Shown: piece by piece, positions 6,590-11,580 of the stretch | Layout: each line of letters starts with the position of its first letter | Position numbering within the stretch: the stretch's first letter is position 1 | DNA from: Streptosporangiaceae bacterium | GTDB taxonomy: Bacteria; Actinomycetota; Actinomycetes; Streptosporangiales; Streptosporangiaceae | Reading direction: 5' to 3' | DNA: 11,580 nucleotides | NCBI GenBank assembly: GCA_030038715.1 | Contig: JASHSO010000318.1 | Location: 1 to 11,580 of the forward strand | The notes under the pieces: model-generated | What the model saw: the letters and a program-made list of their open reading frames with translations, nothing else | What the model was told of the DNA's origin: nothing | The model's database searches: none | Position numbers and translations under genes: made by a program

Positions 6590-6644
6590 GCTAGACGGGG
6601 GTAGGGCTCGGGTGCCGCAGCCGCCAATCCTCCCGGCGGCTACG

Positions 6645-7526
6645 ATGCCGCGGGTGCGATCCGGCATCATCATCCTGCCCGACCAGCGCTGGCAGGAGTC
6701 TGCGCGGCGCTGGCGGCTCGCGGAAGAGTACGGCTTCGACATCGCCTGGACCTACGACCATCTCGGCTGGCGTGATCTGGTGGACGGTCCATGGTTCGAC
6801 GCAGTTCCGACCTTGACGGCTGCCGCCACCGTGACGTCCCGGATTCGGCTTGGCACGCTCGTCGCCTCGCCCAACTTCCGGCACCCCGTCAGCTTCGCGC
6901 GCCAGGTAACTGCGCTGGACGACATCAGCGGAGGACGGCTGGTGCTCGGCGTCGGCGCGGGAGCAGGCGGCTCCAGCTTTGACGCCTGCGTGCTCGGCGG
7001 TCCCGCTCTGACGGCCAAGCAGCGAGCCGACAGGTTCGCCGAGTTCGTCGAACTGCTCGACCTGCTGTTGCGCACCGACGATGTCACCTGGCACGGCGGC
7101 TACTACGCGGCGGTCGGGGCGCGGAATTTGCCGGGCTGCGTGCAGCGGCCGCGCGTTCCGCTGGTCGTGGCGGCGACCGGACCGCGCTCGATGCGGCTCG
7201 CAGCACGGTTTGGCGACGGCTGGGTGACCACTGGCGCTCCGTCCCCGGACACGGAAACCTGGTGGCGGTCGGTGGCTGAGCACGCGCGCAGGTTTGACGC
7301 CGCGCTGGCGGAAACCAGCCGTGATCCTGAGCAGGTGCGCAGGTACCTGTCGCTGGACGCCGCGCCCGTGTACGCGCTGACCAGCGCAAGCTACTTCGCC
7401 GATGCGGTCGGCCGGGCTGGTGAGCTCGGCTTCACCGATGTCACCACGCACTGGCCGCGGCGGTCAGGTCCCTATGCCGGCAGTGCGGCCGTGCTCGACG
7501 CGGTCGCTGCCGACGTGCTCAGATGA
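6645..7526 (+). CDS. LLM class (luciferase-like) flavin-dependent oxidoreductase
   Basis: A 293-residue TIM-barrel enzyme of the bacterial luciferase-like superfamily, which uses FMN or coenzyme F420. Motifs in order are [11 protein letters not shown] at the first strand, [19 protein letters not shown], an [21 protein letters not shown] stretch (about 63-83), [17 protein letters not shown] (about 89-105), and [22 protein letters not shown] (about 171-192). These are typical of the F420-type members found in actinobacteria, but the cofactor is not proven by the sequence. A GTG at 6654 is a good alternative start, since many relatives begin at that point. It overlaps the convergent upp gene by 8 bp. 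Substrate unknown; the Mop gene upstream may be unrelated. Confidence 0.93.
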   Translation: MPRVRSGIIILPDQRWQESARRWRLAEEYGFDIAWTYDHLGWRDLVDGPWFDAVPTLTAAATVTSRIRLGTLVASPNFRHPVSFARQVTALDDISGGRLVLGVGAGAGGSSFDACVLGGPALTAKQRADRFAEFVELLDLLLRTDDVTWHGGYYAAVGARNLPGCVQRPRVPLVVAATGPRSMRLAARFGDGWVTTGAPSPDTETWWRSVAEHARRFDAALAETSRDPEQVRRYLSLDAAPVYALTSASYFADAVGRAGELGFTDVTTHWPRRSGPYAGSAAVLDAVAADVLR

Positions 7527-8160
7527 CGCCGAACAGCCGGTCGCCGGCATCGCCGAGGCCAGGAACGATGTAGCCGTTGTCGTTCAGCCGGGCATCGACG
7601 GCAGCCGTGACCACTCGGACCCTGGCCGGCAGGTCGCTGGGGAACGCCTCGGCCATCCTGGCCAGTCCCTCGGGCGCGGCCAGCAGGCAGATGGCTGTCA
7701 CGTTGGCTGCGCCTCGGTTGATCAGCATGCTCGTCACAGTCACGAGCGTGCCACCGGTCGCGAGCATCGGGTCGAGGACGAACGTCTCTCGTTCGGCCAG
7801 GTCGGATGGCAGCCGCGCTGCGTAGACGCCGGCGATCAGCGTCTCCTCGTCCCTGGCCAGCCCGACGAAGCCGACGTCGGCCCTCGGCAGCAGCCTGGCC
7901 ATTCCGTCGAGCATCCCGATGCCGGCGCGCAGCACGGGCACGACAAGCGGGTTCGGTCGGGCCAGCTTCACGCCGTCCGCCATGCCGACCGGAGTCTGCA
8001 CGCTGACCGGTTTCACCCGGACATGCCGGGTCGCCTCGTATGCGAGCAGAGTGACTAGCTCGTCGGTGAGCCTGCGGAATGTCGGTGTCTCGGTACGGCT
8101 GTCGCGCAGGGCGGTGAGTTTGTGTGCCACGAGCGGGTGGTCGGCGATCAGCGTCTGCAT
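7519..8160 (-). CDS. upp: Uracil phosphoribosyltransferase
   Basis: Salvages uracil: uracil plus PRPP gives UMP and pyrophosphate, in the cytoplasm. The 213-residue length is typical. It has the opening [28 protein letters not shown] (about 75-86), the PRPP-binding loop [13 protein letters not shown] (about 127-139), and the C-terminal uracil-binding [15 protein letters not shown] (about 197-211). The ATG at 8160 was chosen because homologous sequence begins there; upstream in-frame residues look non-coding. No ribosome-binding site is visible, so a leaderless mRNA is possible. Its last codons overlap the stop of the oxidoreductase gene on the other strand by 8 bp. The small Cys-rich gene starts divergently 140 bp away. 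Confidence 0.97.
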   Translation of the reverse strand: MQTLIADHPLVAHKLTALRDSRTETPTFRRLTDELVTLLAYEATRHVRVKPVSVQTPVGMADGVKLARPNPLVVPVLRAGIGMLDGMARLLPRADVGFVGLARDEETLIAGVYAARLPSDLAERETFVLDPMLATGGTLVTVTSMLINRGAANVTAICLLAAPEGLARMAEAFPSDLPARVRVVTAAVDARLNDNGYIVPGLGDAGDRLFGVI

Positions 8161-8274
8161 GATCGCTAGTGTGCCGTGCCGCGGCCCGGAACCAGCGGGC
8201 TCATTCCACTTTTGCTGGTTGTCCGCAGTTCGTCTGGTCGGCAATGCCGGGTGTTCTCACCGGCTTGGCCCAGG

Positions 8275-8290
8275 CTCAAACATATGTTCT
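8275..8290. promoter_or_regulatory. LexA/SOS-box-like palindrome with a nearby -10-like element
   Basis: The perfect 10-bp palindrome AACATATGTT (8279-8288) sits in TCAAACATATGTTCTA. Against the Gram-positive SOS box core CGAAC-N4-GTTCG this matches 8 of 10 fixed bases. It lies ten bases before the ATG at 8301. TACTAA at 8290-8295 is a possible -10 element, which would place transcription start at or near the ATG. LexA binding there would block the promoter of the small gene. It is 115 bp from the divergent upp start, so an effect on upp is less likely. Confidence 0.5.
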
Positions 8291-8300
8291 ACTAATTGGC

Positions 8301-8690
8301 ATGAGCATGGTATCCAGGCCGGACTGGTGGTCCTACCCGTTGCAGTGCCCCGCAGGTCACCCGTGGGCACCCGGACGGGTAACTGTCGGCTGGATGCCAT
8401 GCGACTGCCCCAGGGCGCTGGCCAGTGGCAGTCTGGGGCACTTGTGGGTCCGCTGCCGGGCCGATGGCTGCTCAGCGATCTGGTACCGCCCGCGGCACGA
8501 ACCGCAGTCTCCGTTACGCCGAGAGGTAGGTCTCTGCCTGCAGCGGTCGGAGGAAGTCCGGCTTCGCGGCTGCTATGTGGTGGCTAGTTTCTCGATGAGG
8601 TTGGTGACGCGGTCTCTGATTTCGTCGCGGATGGGGCGGATCTGGTCGAGTGTCTTGCCGGCTGGGTCGTCGAGTTCCCAGTCCTCGTAG
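8301..8690 (+). CDS. Small Cys-rich (zinc-ribbon-like) protein, function unknown
   Basis: Residues 1-68 look like a genuine conserved actinobacterial small protein: MSMVSRPDWWSYPLQCPAGH, then HPWAPGRVTVGWMPCDCPRA, HLWVRCRADGCSAIWYRPRHEP. Possible zinc ligands are C16, H20, C34, C36, C52 and C57. Function is unknown. There is no Shine-Dalgarno sequence; a -10-like TACTAA sits so close that the mRNA may be leaderless. An SOS-box-like palindrome ends ten bases before the start. The frame runs on to 129 residues, but codon use becomes non-coding after about residue 70, and the last 118 bp lie antisense to the end of arsC. I suspect the natural stop was lost or a frameshift lies near 8525-8530, where a TAG is met in another frame. 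Confidence 0.68.
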   Translation: MSMVSRPDWWSYPLQCPAGHPWAPGRVTVGWMPCDCPRALASGSLGHLWVRCRADGCSAIWYRPRHEPQSPLRREVGLCLQRSEEVRLRGCYVVASFSMRLVTRSLISSRMGRIWSSVLPAGSSSSQSS

Positions 8691-9208
8691 TGCTTGCCGG
8701 GCAGGAGCGGGCAGGCGTCGCCGCAGCCCATGGTGATGACGACGTCGGCGGCCAGGACAAACTCGTCGGTCCAGGGCTTGGAGAATTCGCGGGAGATGTC
8801 GATGCCGACCTCGGCCATGGCGGCGAGCACGGCGGGGTTGATGCCTGAGACGGGCTCGGAGCCGCCTGACCAGGCGATGGCATGCTCGCCTGCGAGGTGG
8901 TTGAACCAGCCGAGTGCCATCTGCGAGCGTCCGGAATTGTGCACGCACAGGAAGAGGACTGCGGGCAGCTTGCCCTTGGCGGAGCTCTTGGCGTGGGCGA
9001 GGGCTTGCAGGCGCTGACGAGCGAATCGTTCAGCGCCGATGACGAGCCAGGCGGTGACGGTAGCGGTTGATGCGAGTTCCTCGTAGCTGTCGAGCAGGAG
9101 CGACTCGATGGTCTCCTGGCCGAAGATGCCGCGGAACTCGGCGTGCAGGTCGCCGGCGGCGCCGTGCAGGCACATCCGCTCGGCTTGCGTTATGACGTGG
9201 CCGGTCAT
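8573..9208 (-). CDS. arsC: Arsenate reductase (LMW-phosphatase fold) with N-terminal helical domain
   Basis: Reduces arsenate to arsenite in the cytoplasm. Residues about 5-75 form the helical N-terminal domain seen in actinobacterial members (ESLLLDSYEELASTATV and an alternating helix to residue 70). Residues 82-209 are the low-molecular-weight phosphatase-like domain. The P-loop is CVHNSGRSQMA with nucleophile C88 and R94. The second motif, ITMGCGDACP, supplies C162 and C166, followed by YEDWELDDPAGK. This pattern is found in ArsC proteins that use thioredoxin or, in actinobacteria, mycothiol; which one applies is not visible. ATG at 9208 is preceded by AAGGAGA. It lies 121 bp behind the aquaglyceroporin gene on the same strand, and its 3' end overlaps the small plus-strand gene antisense by 118 bp. 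Confidence 0.93.
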   Translation of the reverse strand: MTGHVITQAERMCLHGAAGDLHAEFRGIFGQETIESLLLDSYEELASTATVTAWLVIGAERFARQRLQALAHAKSSAKGKLPAVLFLCVHNSGRSQMALGWFNHLAGEHAIAWSGGSEPVSGINPAVLAAMAEVGIDISREFSKPWTDEFVLAADVVITMGCGDACPLLPGKHYEDWELDDPAGKTLDQIRPIRDEIRDRVTNLIEKLATT

Positions 9209-9329
9209 GCGGGCACTCTCCTTATCTGCGGAGTGACTGGACCTCCCGGTCACAGGCATGCGCGCCCAGCTGGATTGCGCAGCCCGGGCGGCGGCCTGAT
9301 CGAAGATCTGCCTGCGTCGCTGCCACCGA

Positions 9330-10181
9330 TCATGACCAGATGCATGGGCTGGCTCCGTTGTCCCCTCTCGGTGGCGGCTGGCTGGGCAGGCTGACGGTGG
9401 CGGCTGCGCCGTCTCTGACCGTCTCGCCGCGCGGCGTCTCAGCCGTGCCAGGGTGATCGCGGGAGACGGTGACGCCCGCGGCTTCGGCCGGCGTCATGCC
9501 TGGATACAACAGTCTGACCAGCCCGACCGCGATGATGCCCCCGACGACCTGGGCGGCGATAAATGCCGGAGCCGAGGAGGGGGCGATGCCGGCGAAAGTG
9601 TCGGAGAACATCCGGCCGATAGTGATCGCCGGGTTGGCGAAGCTGGCCGAGGAGGTGAAGAAATACGCCGCACCGATATACGCGCCAACCGCGGCAGGAG
9701 TGACCCGGCTTCTGCCCGACCGGGCCAGCGCGAAGATCACCAGCAGCAGCCCAGCCGTGGCGATGATCTCCGAAAGGAAATGCCCGGCCGTGGCGCGGTG
9801 CTTGACCGAGATGCTCACCGTCGGCAGGGCGAACATCAGGTTCGCGGTGACCGCCCCGGTGATGCACCCGCCGACTTGGGCGGGCAGGTAGGCAGCCGCG
9901 TCACGCCACGACACACCGCGGAAAATCGCATCGGCGAGAGACACGACCGGGTTGAAGTGACCGCCAGAAACGGGGCCAAACATCAGGATGATCGTAAACA
10001 GCCCGGCTGCGGTCGCGGCGGCGTTCTCCAGCAGCTCCAGGCCGGTATCTCCGGGAGACAGCCGCTGGGCGGCGATCCCCGAGCCGATCACCAGCGCGGC
10101 CAGGAAGGCACTGCCCAGGAACTCGGCGACCAGCCGCCGCCACAGCGCCACCTCGGCCACGCCCCGACTCCCGGGCTTCAT
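9330..10181 (-). CDS. MIP family aquaglyceroporin, arsenic-cluster (AqpS-like) type
   Basis: A 283-residue inner-membrane channel of the aquaporin family. The two half-helix motifs are SGGHFNPVVSLAD (N77-P78-V79, so NPV rather than NPA) and SFANPAITIGRMF (N183-P184-A185). The selectivity-filter Arg that normally follows the second NPA is I186. Without it the pore should be wider and less water-selective, as suits uncharged arsenite As(OH)3. Six hydrophobic segments and FAGIAPSSAPAFIAAQVVGG near the last helix fit the family. The roughly 50-residue hydrophilic C-terminal tail is longer than usual. The ATG at 10181 has no ribosome-binding site; GTG codons at about 10160 and 10151 are alternatives. 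arsC is downstream and arsR divergent, so arsenite efflux by diffusion is the likely role. Confidence 0.9.
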   Translation of the reverse strand: MKPGSRGVAEVALWRRLVAEFLGSAFLAALVIGSGIAAQRLSPGDTGLELLENAAATAAGLFTIILMFGPVSGGHFNPVVSLADAIFRGVSWRDAAAYLPAQVGGCITGAVTANLMFALPTVSISVKHRATAGHFLSEIIATAGLLLVIFALARSGRSRVTPAAVGAYIGAAYFFTSSASFANPAITIGRMFSDTFAGIAPSSAPAFIAAQVVGGIIAVGLVRLLYPGMTPAEAAGVTVSRDHPGTAETPRGETVRDGAAATVSLPSQPPPRGDNGASPCIWS

Positions 10182-10186
10182 AGATG

Positions 10187-10200
10187 TCTGTCGATACAGA
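10187..10200. promoter_or_regulatory. Candidate ArsR operator in the arsR/channel divergent region
   Basis: TCTGT-cgat-ACAGA is a perfect 5-bp inverted repeat with a four-base spacer. It starts 6 bp upstream of the channel gene start and lies inside the 62-bp region shared with arsR. A second ATCGAT at 10220-10225 lies nearer to arsR. ArsR/SmtB repressors bind imperfect palindromes in such positions. TTGCCA (10208-10213) and CAACAT (10232-10237), 18 bp apart, are possible arsR promoter boxes that would give a leaderless arsR mRNA; this part is weak. Confidence 0.4.
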
Positions 10201-10243
10201 AGCCAGCTTGCCAGCCTGCATCGATTCTCGTCAACATAGAGGC

Positions 10244-10621
10244 ATGCCAATCCAGCTCTCGCCTGGCGATTTGCCGGTCGTCGCCGGGACCGGACCCGAC
10301 GTCTGCGCCAGGCCGGCCTTGGTCAGCGATCCCATCGACGAGGCATCGGCGGCCGGGCTGGCACAGGTATTCAGGGCACTCGGCGACCCGGTCCGGCTCC
10401 GGCTGCTGTCCCTGATCGGCGCCCGCGAAGGCGGCGAGGCCTGCGTCTGCGACCTCACCAGCGCCTTCGACTTGTCCCAGCCCACCATCAGCCACCACCT
10501 GAGGGTGCTCCGCGAGGCCGGGCTCATCGACAGCGATCGGCGCGGTACCTGGGTCTACTACCGGCTCGTCCCGTCCGCGCTCGAGCGCATGGCGGGGCTG
10601 CTGTCAGTCCCGCTCGGCTAG
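10244..10621 (+). CDS. arsR: ArsR family metalloid-responsive repressor
   Basis: A 125-residue winged-helix repressor of usual ArsR length. AQVFRALGDPVRLRLLSLI (about 40-58) is the family start. EACVCDLTSAF carries C67 and C69 in the metal-binding helix, the DNA-recognition helix is LSQPTISHHLRVLREAGLI (about 77-95), and the wing is DRRGTWVYYRL (about 98-108). The third Cys of the enterobacterial ELCVCDLC motif is absent (T72/S73), but C21 in the N-terminal arm could complete a three-sulfur As(III) site, as in other actinobacterial ArsRs with N-terminal Cys. It should repress the divergent channel-arsC pair and itself, and release on arsenite. The ATG at 10244 is preferred; sequence upstream in frame overlaps the operator region and looks non-coding. 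Confidence 0.93.
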   Translation: MPIQLSPGDLPVVAGTGPDVCARPALVSDPIDEASAAGLAQVFRALGDPVRLRLLSLIGAREGGEACVCDLTSAFDLSQPTISHHLRVLREAGLIDSDRRGTWVYYRLVPSALERMAGLLSVPLG

Positions 10622-10739
10622 CGTCCAGTCGGGCTAGGACGGTGCCGCGGCGCATCTCCTCGATACGGGCGAGGGCGTGGGTGCGCAGCGACGGGCTCAG
10701 GCTGCTGGGCGCCAGATGCTTGCCGAACTCGGCCACCAC
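10622..10739 (-). pseudogene. Remnant of an unidentified minus-strand gene
   Basis: On the minus strand the frame beginning GTG GTG GCC at 10739 reads VVAEFGKHLAPSSLSPSLRT and continues LARIEEMRRGTVLARLDAS. Nearly every codon ends in G or C. That bias stops at the arsR stop codon; beyond it the frame is only a shadow of arsR. A TAG stands directly before the GTG, with coding-like codons (LRLMRCTVSL) in frame upstream of it, and there is no ribosome-binding site. It looks like a piece of a gene broken by an in-frame stop and cut at its 3' side where arsR begins. A short real gene ending at 10524 inside arsR cannot be excluded. I do not recognise the family. Confidence 0.35.
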
Positions 10740-10837
10740 CTAGAGCGAGACCGTGCAGCGCATGAGACGCAGCGACAAGCCAGCCGATGACAACGCTAGC
10801 GGTGAATGGAATCGCCTTCCGCTGCGAAGGGGCAAGA

Positions 10838-11251
10838 TCAGCGAGATGCCGCGCCGGCCAGGTCACGGCCGGACGCGTCGGTGAGGTCCAAGTACGGCTC
10901 GGGACCAGGCTCGGGAAGCGAGACAGCGGCCGCGCTTGGCGCCGGCCGTGGCCGCCGCGGCTTTCCCGCCGCCGAGCTACCGCCCCGGCCGCGGTAAATG
11001 AGCAAGCCGTTAACCGGGTCAGGCACCGCGTCCAGCGCCGCACGCACCACGGGGAGTTCCCTGAAGGCGTCCCACAGCTGCTCGTTCTCGAAGCAGACCT
11101 CGAACGCGACACCCCACCGATCGGCGTGCCAAGTGCCGTCGAGGGCACCGTTGGTCAGCGCGGCCTCGATCAGCTCGGAATCATGTGCCTGCTGCCACTG
11201 GAAGGCCGAGAACTCGCCGTGCAGCACCTCGATGGACCACCACTCAGCCAT
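10838..11251 (-). CDS. Conserved actinobacterial protein of unknown function
   Basis: A 137-residue soluble protein. Residues 1-90 look like a compact domain: MAEWWSIEVLHGEFSA, EAALTNGALDGTWHADRWGV (about 29-48), then FRELPVVRAALDAVPDPVNG and LLIYRGRGG (about 83-91). A low-complexity Ala/Pro/Arg linker (about 92-118) leads to a short conserved end, EPYLDLTD. I recall similar uncharacterised proteins in Streptomyces and relatives, but no function. There are no membrane segments or obvious catalytic motifs. No Shine-Dalgarno sequence is seen before the ATG; TACTAT lies nine bases upstream and could be a -10 element giving a very short leader. A small membrane protein gene ends 99 bp upstream on the same strand. 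Confidence 0.85.
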   Translation of the reverse strand: MAEWWSIEVLHGEFSAFQWQQAHDSELIEAALTNGALDGTWHADRWGVAFEVCFENEQLWDAFRELPVVRAALDAVPDPVNGLLIYRGRGGSSAAGKPRRPRPAPSAAAVSLPEPGPEPYLDLTDASGRDLAGAASR

Positions 11252-11350
11252 TTGGTTGAGATAGTACGTGTCTAGCCCGGCAATGGGAAGTCCTGGATGA
11301 CGGTCCGCTGGCTCGTCCCGTTCCCCTCCAACTAGCCCAGCGCGACGCCA

Positions 11351-11578
11351 TCAGCGCATGGCGTGCTGACGGTGTGCGGCGCGAACGCGTTCTCTGACGG
11401 GCGCTACGTGCACGAGCAGGTTGTACGTCACCAGTGCGATCACCAAGTGCATGACCATGAGCACCGCAACCGCATCGCGCGGCGCGCCGCCGTGCAGGAT
11501 GTACAGATCTGGCAGCCAGAGCAGCAGGGTCACCAGAATGGCCAGCCGAAAAAACAGCCACCGCGGTTGCGAGCTCAC
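11351..11578 (-). CDS. Small membrane protein, function unknown, possibly partial at its 5' end
   Basis: A 75-residue reading frame with two clear hydrophobic helices: residues 8-28 (LFFRLAILVTLLLWLPDLYIL) and 36-59 (AVAVLMVMHLVIALVTYN and following). Between them lies a short HGGAPRD turn, and a basic C-terminus follows. The positive tail (RERVRAAHRQ) suggests it stays in the cytoplasm. The GTG at 11578 would give MSSQPRW, a plausible beginning, but the window ends two bases further on. The true start and any ribosome-binding site therefore cannot be judged. I do not recognise the family. It runs in the same direction as the conserved protein 99 bp downstream. Confidence 0.7.
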   Translation of the reverse strand: MSSQPRWLFFRLAILVTLLLWLPDLYILHGGAPRDAVAVLMVMHLVIALVTYNLLVHVAPVRERVRAAHRQHAMR

Positions 11579-11580
11579 CC

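Noticed and set aside
6591..7451. A 286-codon minus-strand frame opposite the flavin oxidoreductase
   Set aside because: Low-complexity composition and no motif; the plus strand holds complete luciferase-like motifs.
7402..8587. Plus-strand open frames opposite upp
   Set aside because: They are the complement of a well conserved uracil phosphoribosyltransferase and have no domain of their own.
9209..9329. The 121-bp gap between the channel and arsC as a terminator or separate promoter
   Set aside because: Only an imperfect GTGAC/GTCAC repeat is present and no clear promoter boxes; co-transcription is the simpler reading.
9453..10415. A 320-codon plus-strand frame across the channel gene into arsR
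   Set aside because: Gln/Arg/Gly-rich shadow of the channel; it would also overlap arsR in the wrong frame.
10618..11148. A 176-codon minus-strand frame overlapping the conserved 137-residue protein
   Set aside because: Its third-position composition is poor, and the overlapping frame has a compact domain I recognise from other actinobacteria.
1..11580. tRNA, rRNA, CRISPR array, transposase, integrase or attachment site
   Set aside because: I looked for T-loop motifs in the spacers, spaced repeats and transposase motifs and found none; the only direct repeats are the two at 3335-3408.

Overview
The window is GC-rich DNA, with G or C at nearly every third codon position of the real genes. 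It carries families typical of Actinomycetota: DUF3052, a short PspC protein, a stand-alone XdhC Rossmann protein, an actinobacterial ArsC with an N-terminal helical domain, and a small Cys-rich HPW protein. GTG and TTG starts and several starts without a Shine-Dalgarno sequence fit the same group. The genus cannot be told from this piece. There is no rRNA, tRNA, CRISPR array, insertion sequence or phage gene, so it reads as an ordinary chromosomal segment with one compact resistance module.

Layout. 1-3181 (minus): a 14-helix-type MFS drug exporter, a TetR regulator whose start overlaps the exporter stop (ATGA), then a pirin that runs off the left edge. A GATAG/CTATC/GATAG array lies just upstream of the exporter and is a likely TetR operator. 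3182-3633: a gene-poor spacer with two near-identical 30-bp direct repeats and an inverted repeat. 3634-4776 (plus): a universal stress protein that has lost key ATP-site residues, then a VOC metalloenzyme, separated by a nested two-stem structure. 4790-5137 (minus): a PspC-domain membrane protein. 5265-6251 (minus): XdhC followed by DUF3052, closed by a hairpin that overlaps the last stop. 6353-7526 (plus): a Mop/TOBE molybdate-binding protein divergent from XdhC, then a luciferase-like flavin-dependent oxidoreductase. 7519-8160 (minus): uracil phosphoribosyltransferase, overlapping the oxidoreductase tail to tail. 8301-8690 (plus): a small Cys-rich protein directly behind a LexA/SOS-box-like palindrome. 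8573-10621: an arsenic module with arsR on plus and, divergently on minus, a metalloid-type aquaglyceroporin followed by arsC. 10622-11580 (minus): a gene remnant, a conserved protein of unknown function, and a small two-helix membrane protein at the right edge.

How the genes work together. The clearest unit is the arsenic module. ArsC would reduce arsenate to arsenite, the channel would let arsenite leave down its gradient, and ArsR would repress both sides of the 62-bp divergent region. No ArsB or Acr3 pump is visible. The second unit is an exporter with its own TetR repressor. The third theme is molybdenum: XdhC, which serves molybdoenzyme maturation, stands back to back with a Mop domain, but no molybdoenzyme is in view. 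Most single genes have recognisable families. The least explained items are the SOS-box-linked small protein, the degenerate stress protein, the structured spacers and the remnant next to arsR.
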